8,357 bases of DNA, taken from the NCBI GenBank assembly GCA_028281215.1, contig JANQKH010000148.1, forward strand, positions 1 to 8,357, written 5' to 3'. Below the pieces are notes generated by a model that saw only the letters and a program-made list of their open reading frames with translations, made no database searches and was not told where the DNA came from. Source of the stretch: Phycisphaeraceae bacterium (GTDB lineage Bacteria > Planctomycetota > Phycisphaerae > Phycisphaerales > Phycisphaeraceae). Below, piece by piece: positions 6,643-8,357 of this stretch. The translations under genes were made by a program, and so were the position numbers. Position 1 is the first letter of the stretch, and every line of letters begins with the position of its first letter.

Positions 6643-6676
6643 GTGTCGTAATTAAAAGACATAGTGTCGTTTAATT
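6643..6676 (+). promoter_or_regulatory. Putative operator of the XylR-type regulator
   Basis: GTGTCGT occurs at 6643-6649 and again at 6664-6670, exactly 21 bp apart, each followed by AATTA or TTAATT. The same region is a 27-bp inverted repeat (6650-6676): AATTAAA-a-GACA-tag-TGTC-g-TTTAATT, with 11 of 12 arm positions pairing. AraC-family proteins usually bind direct repeats spaced two helical turns apart, so this is a good candidate site for the regulator encoded 130 bp downstream. A weak -10-like TACACT at 6692-6697 lies 15 bp beyond it. Confidence 0.5.
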
Positions 6677-6808
6677 GTACGCTGCTGCCGATACACTGAT
6701 GGTGCAAGCGGAGGACGGACGACTGCGGGAGAGGATGAGAATTGTCGCGGCAAACTGGGAAAAGTTGCGACACGACCCACCGAAATTGCGTCACCGGAGC
6801 CCGTTGCC

Positions 6809-7963
6809 ATGGCTGCTTCAAAACGCGTCGCCGTGATGATCGACCTGAATTATCCGGTACGCCATCACTATGACGCCTATCTGGGGATCCAACGCTTCGC
6901 CAAAGAATGCACTGATTGGGAGTGCGTGCTGGATCCATTTGCCGACCGGAACATCGGCGTTCGCGGCCGGCGTTCGTATCAGGGCGTGATCGCCCGAGCG
7001 ACGACGCAACTGGTTTCACGTATGAACAAGGCGGAGTTGCCGGTGGTGAACATCTGGCTCAATTCGCCGGCTCGACGCGTTCCCGGGGTCTTCGCTGACT
7101 TTTCGACGGCCGGTTCACTGGCGGCGCAACACCTGGTCGCGCGCGGGTTTGATCGCATTGGGTTTCTGGGAAGCAGTCGCGACCGCGCCAACCAACAGTT
7201 CTTCGCTACTTTCAAAAGTGAAGTCGAACGCCGAGCACGCAAATGTGAAATGTTGTCGATCCCGATCACCTTCAGCCGGACAGAAAAAGATTGGCACGAC
7301 ACTCTGGACAAGATCGAACGCTGGGCCGACCAATGGACCAGCCCGATGGGCATTGCGGTGGGCGATGACTTGTTGTGCCGGTATTTAACTACGATCTGTC
7401 AGGACCGCGGGTTCCGCGTGCCGGAGGAGATTGCATTGATCACGACGGAGTCGTCGGTTGAACTGTGTATGTATCCGGAGCCTTCAATATCAGCGATTGA
7501 CATGGCGTATGAACGTGTGGGGTACCGGGCGGCCGAGGCGTTACTCAGCATGATGAACGGCGAACCCGCACCGACCGAACCGACCTACGTCCAACCGGCC
7601 GGCCTTATCGCCCGGCAGAGCACGGACGCTTTTGCGATCGACGATGAACTGGTCTCCGAAGCGTTGCGGTTCATTGCCGAGCACGCGCATGAGCGGATTC
7701 GCGTGGGCGACGTGGCGTCGGCGGTGGCGACCACGCAGCGCACGCTCGAGCGGCGGTTCAAATCCAAGCTGGGCCGAACCATCGCGCATGAAATCAATCG
7801 CTTCCGCGTGGAGCGCGCCAAGCGCCACCTGGCTGATACCGACATGCTGATCAAACAGGTGGCGGCCGCCAGCGGGTTCAGCGATGCGAACCAGATGTAC
7901 GAGGTGTTTCGCCGCGTGGCGGACACGACGCCGAGCGAGTACCGCAAGCGGTGGCGCGACTGA
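6809..7963 (+). CDS. XylR-type AraC-family transcriptional regulator
   Basis: This is a 384-residue cytosolic DNA-binding regulator starting at ATG 6809, with CGGAG at 6795-6799 as ribosome binding site. Residues 5-270 form a LacI/periplasmic-binding-protein-like sensor. It opens with KRVAVMIDLNYPVRHHYDAYLGIQRFA. It then has FADFSTAGSLAAQHLVARGFDRIGFLG (95-121), MGIAVGDDLLCRYL (180-193), GFRVPEEIALI (201-211), and SISAIDMAYERVGYRAAEALL (226-246). Residues 280-384 are an AraC domain with two helix-turn-helix units, about 297-318 (GDVASAVATTQRTLERRF) and 346-369 (LIKQVAAASGFSDANQMYEVFRR), ending TPSEYRKRW. E. coli XylR has this plan and responds to xylose; planctomycetes have many such regulators. 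Where XylR relatives usually read DNDE after the VPED block, this one reads ESSVE (214-218), so the ligand may differ. It may control itself, the RNA side of the region, or the dipeptidase gene that follows. Confidence 0.9.
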   Translation: MAASKRVAVMIDLNYPVRHHYDAYLGIQRFAKECTDWECVLDPFADRNIGVRGRRSYQGVIARATTQLVSRMNKAELPVVNIWLNSPARRVPGVFADFSTAGSLAAQHLVARGFDRIGFLGSSRDRANQQFFATFKSEVERRARKCEMLSIPITFSRTEKDWHDTLDKIERWADQWTSPMGIAVGDDLLCRYLTTICQDRGFRVPEEIALITTESSVELCMYPEPSISAIDMAYERVGYRAAEALLSMMNGEPAPTEPTYVQPAGLIARQSTDAFAIDDELVSEALRFIAEHAHERIRVGDVASAVATTQRTLERRFKSKLGRTIAHEINRFRVERAKRHLADTDMLIKQVAAASGFSDANQMYEVFRRVADTTPSEYRKRWRD

Positions 7964-8009
7964 TAATGTGGTCATCGCAATGGTATCGCCATGCTACGTC
8001 CACATCATT
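7964..8009. repeat. Imperfect inverted repeat between regulator and dipeptidase genes
   Basis: ATGTGG (7966-7971) and CCACAT (8000-8005) flank a smaller hairpin, ATGG (7980-7983) with CCAT (7989-7992), extended by GC pairs around a bulged A. No T-run follows. It could be a weak terminator of the regulator gene or a binding site ahead of the dipeptidase gene. Confidence 0.3.
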
Positions 8010-8021
8010 TACAATCCGCCG

Positions 8022-8357
8022 ATGCACACCATTTTTGACGGGCACCTTGACATTGCCATGAATGCCTTGCGGTACGAGCGCGATCAGCGGTTGACGGTGG
8101 ATCAGATCCGCCAACGTGAAGCAAACCTGAATGAGAGCGAACCGGGCACGTGCACTATCACGGTCGAACAGATGCGGCGCAGCGGCGTGGCGGTGTGTGT
8201 TTCGACGGTGATCGCGCGGACGCGGCCTGGCATTGCACCAGAACGGCGAGCGCCGCGCTACGGTCTCGATCATCCCACGCAGGACATGGCGTTCGCCTCG
8301 GCGATGGGACAACTGGCGTATTACGAAGCGCTCGAGCAGCAGGGCGTCGTCACGATC
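8022..8357 (+). CDS. M19-family dipeptidase, 3' end outside the window
   Basis: The frame from ATG 8022 is open to the last base, giving 112 residues. It begins MHTIFDGHLDIAMNALRYERD, with the HxD metal motif (His8, Asp10) typical of peptidase family M19, the renal or membrane dipeptidase group. These zinc enzymes cleave dipeptides, including D-amino-acid and dehydro forms. The next part also fits: TCTITVEQMRRSGVAVCVSTVIART resembles the family's strand after the DLP/RMREGGV region, and DMAFASAMGQLAYYEAL resembles the AL.Q.D.....YE helix. An in-frame ATG at 7980 would add 14 residues that lie within the inverted repeat, so 8022 is preferred. No Shine-Dalgarno site is visible. A TACAAT at 8010-8015 close to the ATG hints at a very short or absent leader. 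The other metal ligands (Glu, two His) lie outside the window. It is 58 bp downstream of the regulator gene in the same direction, so the two may be linked. Confidence 0.8.
   Translation, partial: MHTIFDGHLDIAMNALRYERDQRLTVDQIRQREANLNESEPGTCTITVEQMRRSGVAVCVSTVIARTRPGIAPERRAPRYGLDHPTQDMAFASAMGQLAYYEALEQQGVVTI

Noticed and set aside
6477..7019. Minus-strand open frame of 180 codons spanning the regulator's upstream region
   Set aside because: It covers the operator-like repeat, the RNA promoter and the start of the regulator gene, and its translation shows no domain.
7541..7975. Minus-strand open frame of 144 codons opposite the regulator
   Set aside because: It is antisense to the AraC-type HTH domain, whose motifs are complete.
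7878..8312. Minus-strand open frame of 144 codons at the right edge
   Set aside because: It overlaps the regulator end and the M19 dipeptidase start; the HxD-containing plus frame is the credible one.
1..8357. Mobile element, CRISPR array or defence island
   Set aside because: I saw no transposase, integrase, regularly spaced repeats, tRNA attachment site or defence-gene motifs.

Overview
The window is about 8.4 kb of moderately GC-rich bacterial DNA that looks chromosomal. No phage, transposon, CRISPR or plasmid genes are visible. Several features suggest the Planctomycetes, perhaps the Phycisphaerae: an AraC-type HTH fused to a XylR/LacI-like sensor, a secreted ThuA-domain protein, an EpsC-type serine acetyltransferase, many weak Shine-Dalgarno sites, and a DUF721 protein whose N-terminal RxWR...LGFLRDQFKREIEKP segment I associate with that phylum. 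The taxonomic call is inference from gene content.

Layout from left to right. (1) Positions 2-780, plus strand: the 3' part of a DciA/DUF721-type gene, overlapping by ATGA a small lipoprotein gene. (2) Positions 792-2612, minus strand: an SLC13-type sodium/anion permease with two cytosolic RCK-C (TrkA-C) domains. It converges on the lipoprotein gene with an 11-bp gap that overlaps a small GC hairpin. (3) Positions 2658-5205, plus strand: a second lipoprotein of unknown function, a PHP-domain nuclease/phosphatase of the RNase AM (YciV) family, and a secreted ThuA-domain protein. The first two are closely spaced. The third has its own strong ribosome binding site and perhaps its own promoter. 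(4) Positions 5207-6521, minus strand: a structured RNA that I read as a 6S RNA (ssrS) candidate, with a sigma70-like promoter and a perfect 12-bp terminator hairpin, followed by an EpsC/CysE serine O-acetyltransferase gene. (5) Positions 6643-8357, plus strand: an operator-like repeat, a XylR-type AraC-family regulator, and the start of an M19 (renal/membrane dipeptidase family) peptidase that runs off the window.

The protein genes are mostly housekeeping or regulatory and do not form one obvious pathway. The regulator probably responds to a sugar-like ligand and may control itself and nearby genes through the repeat at 6643-6676. The acetyltransferase makes O-acetylserine for cysteine synthesis.

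I did not find a convincing new multi-gene system. The parts most worth checking are the RNA at 6283-6486, the regulator's operator, and the loss of a normally conserved signature in the second half of the SLC13 permease.
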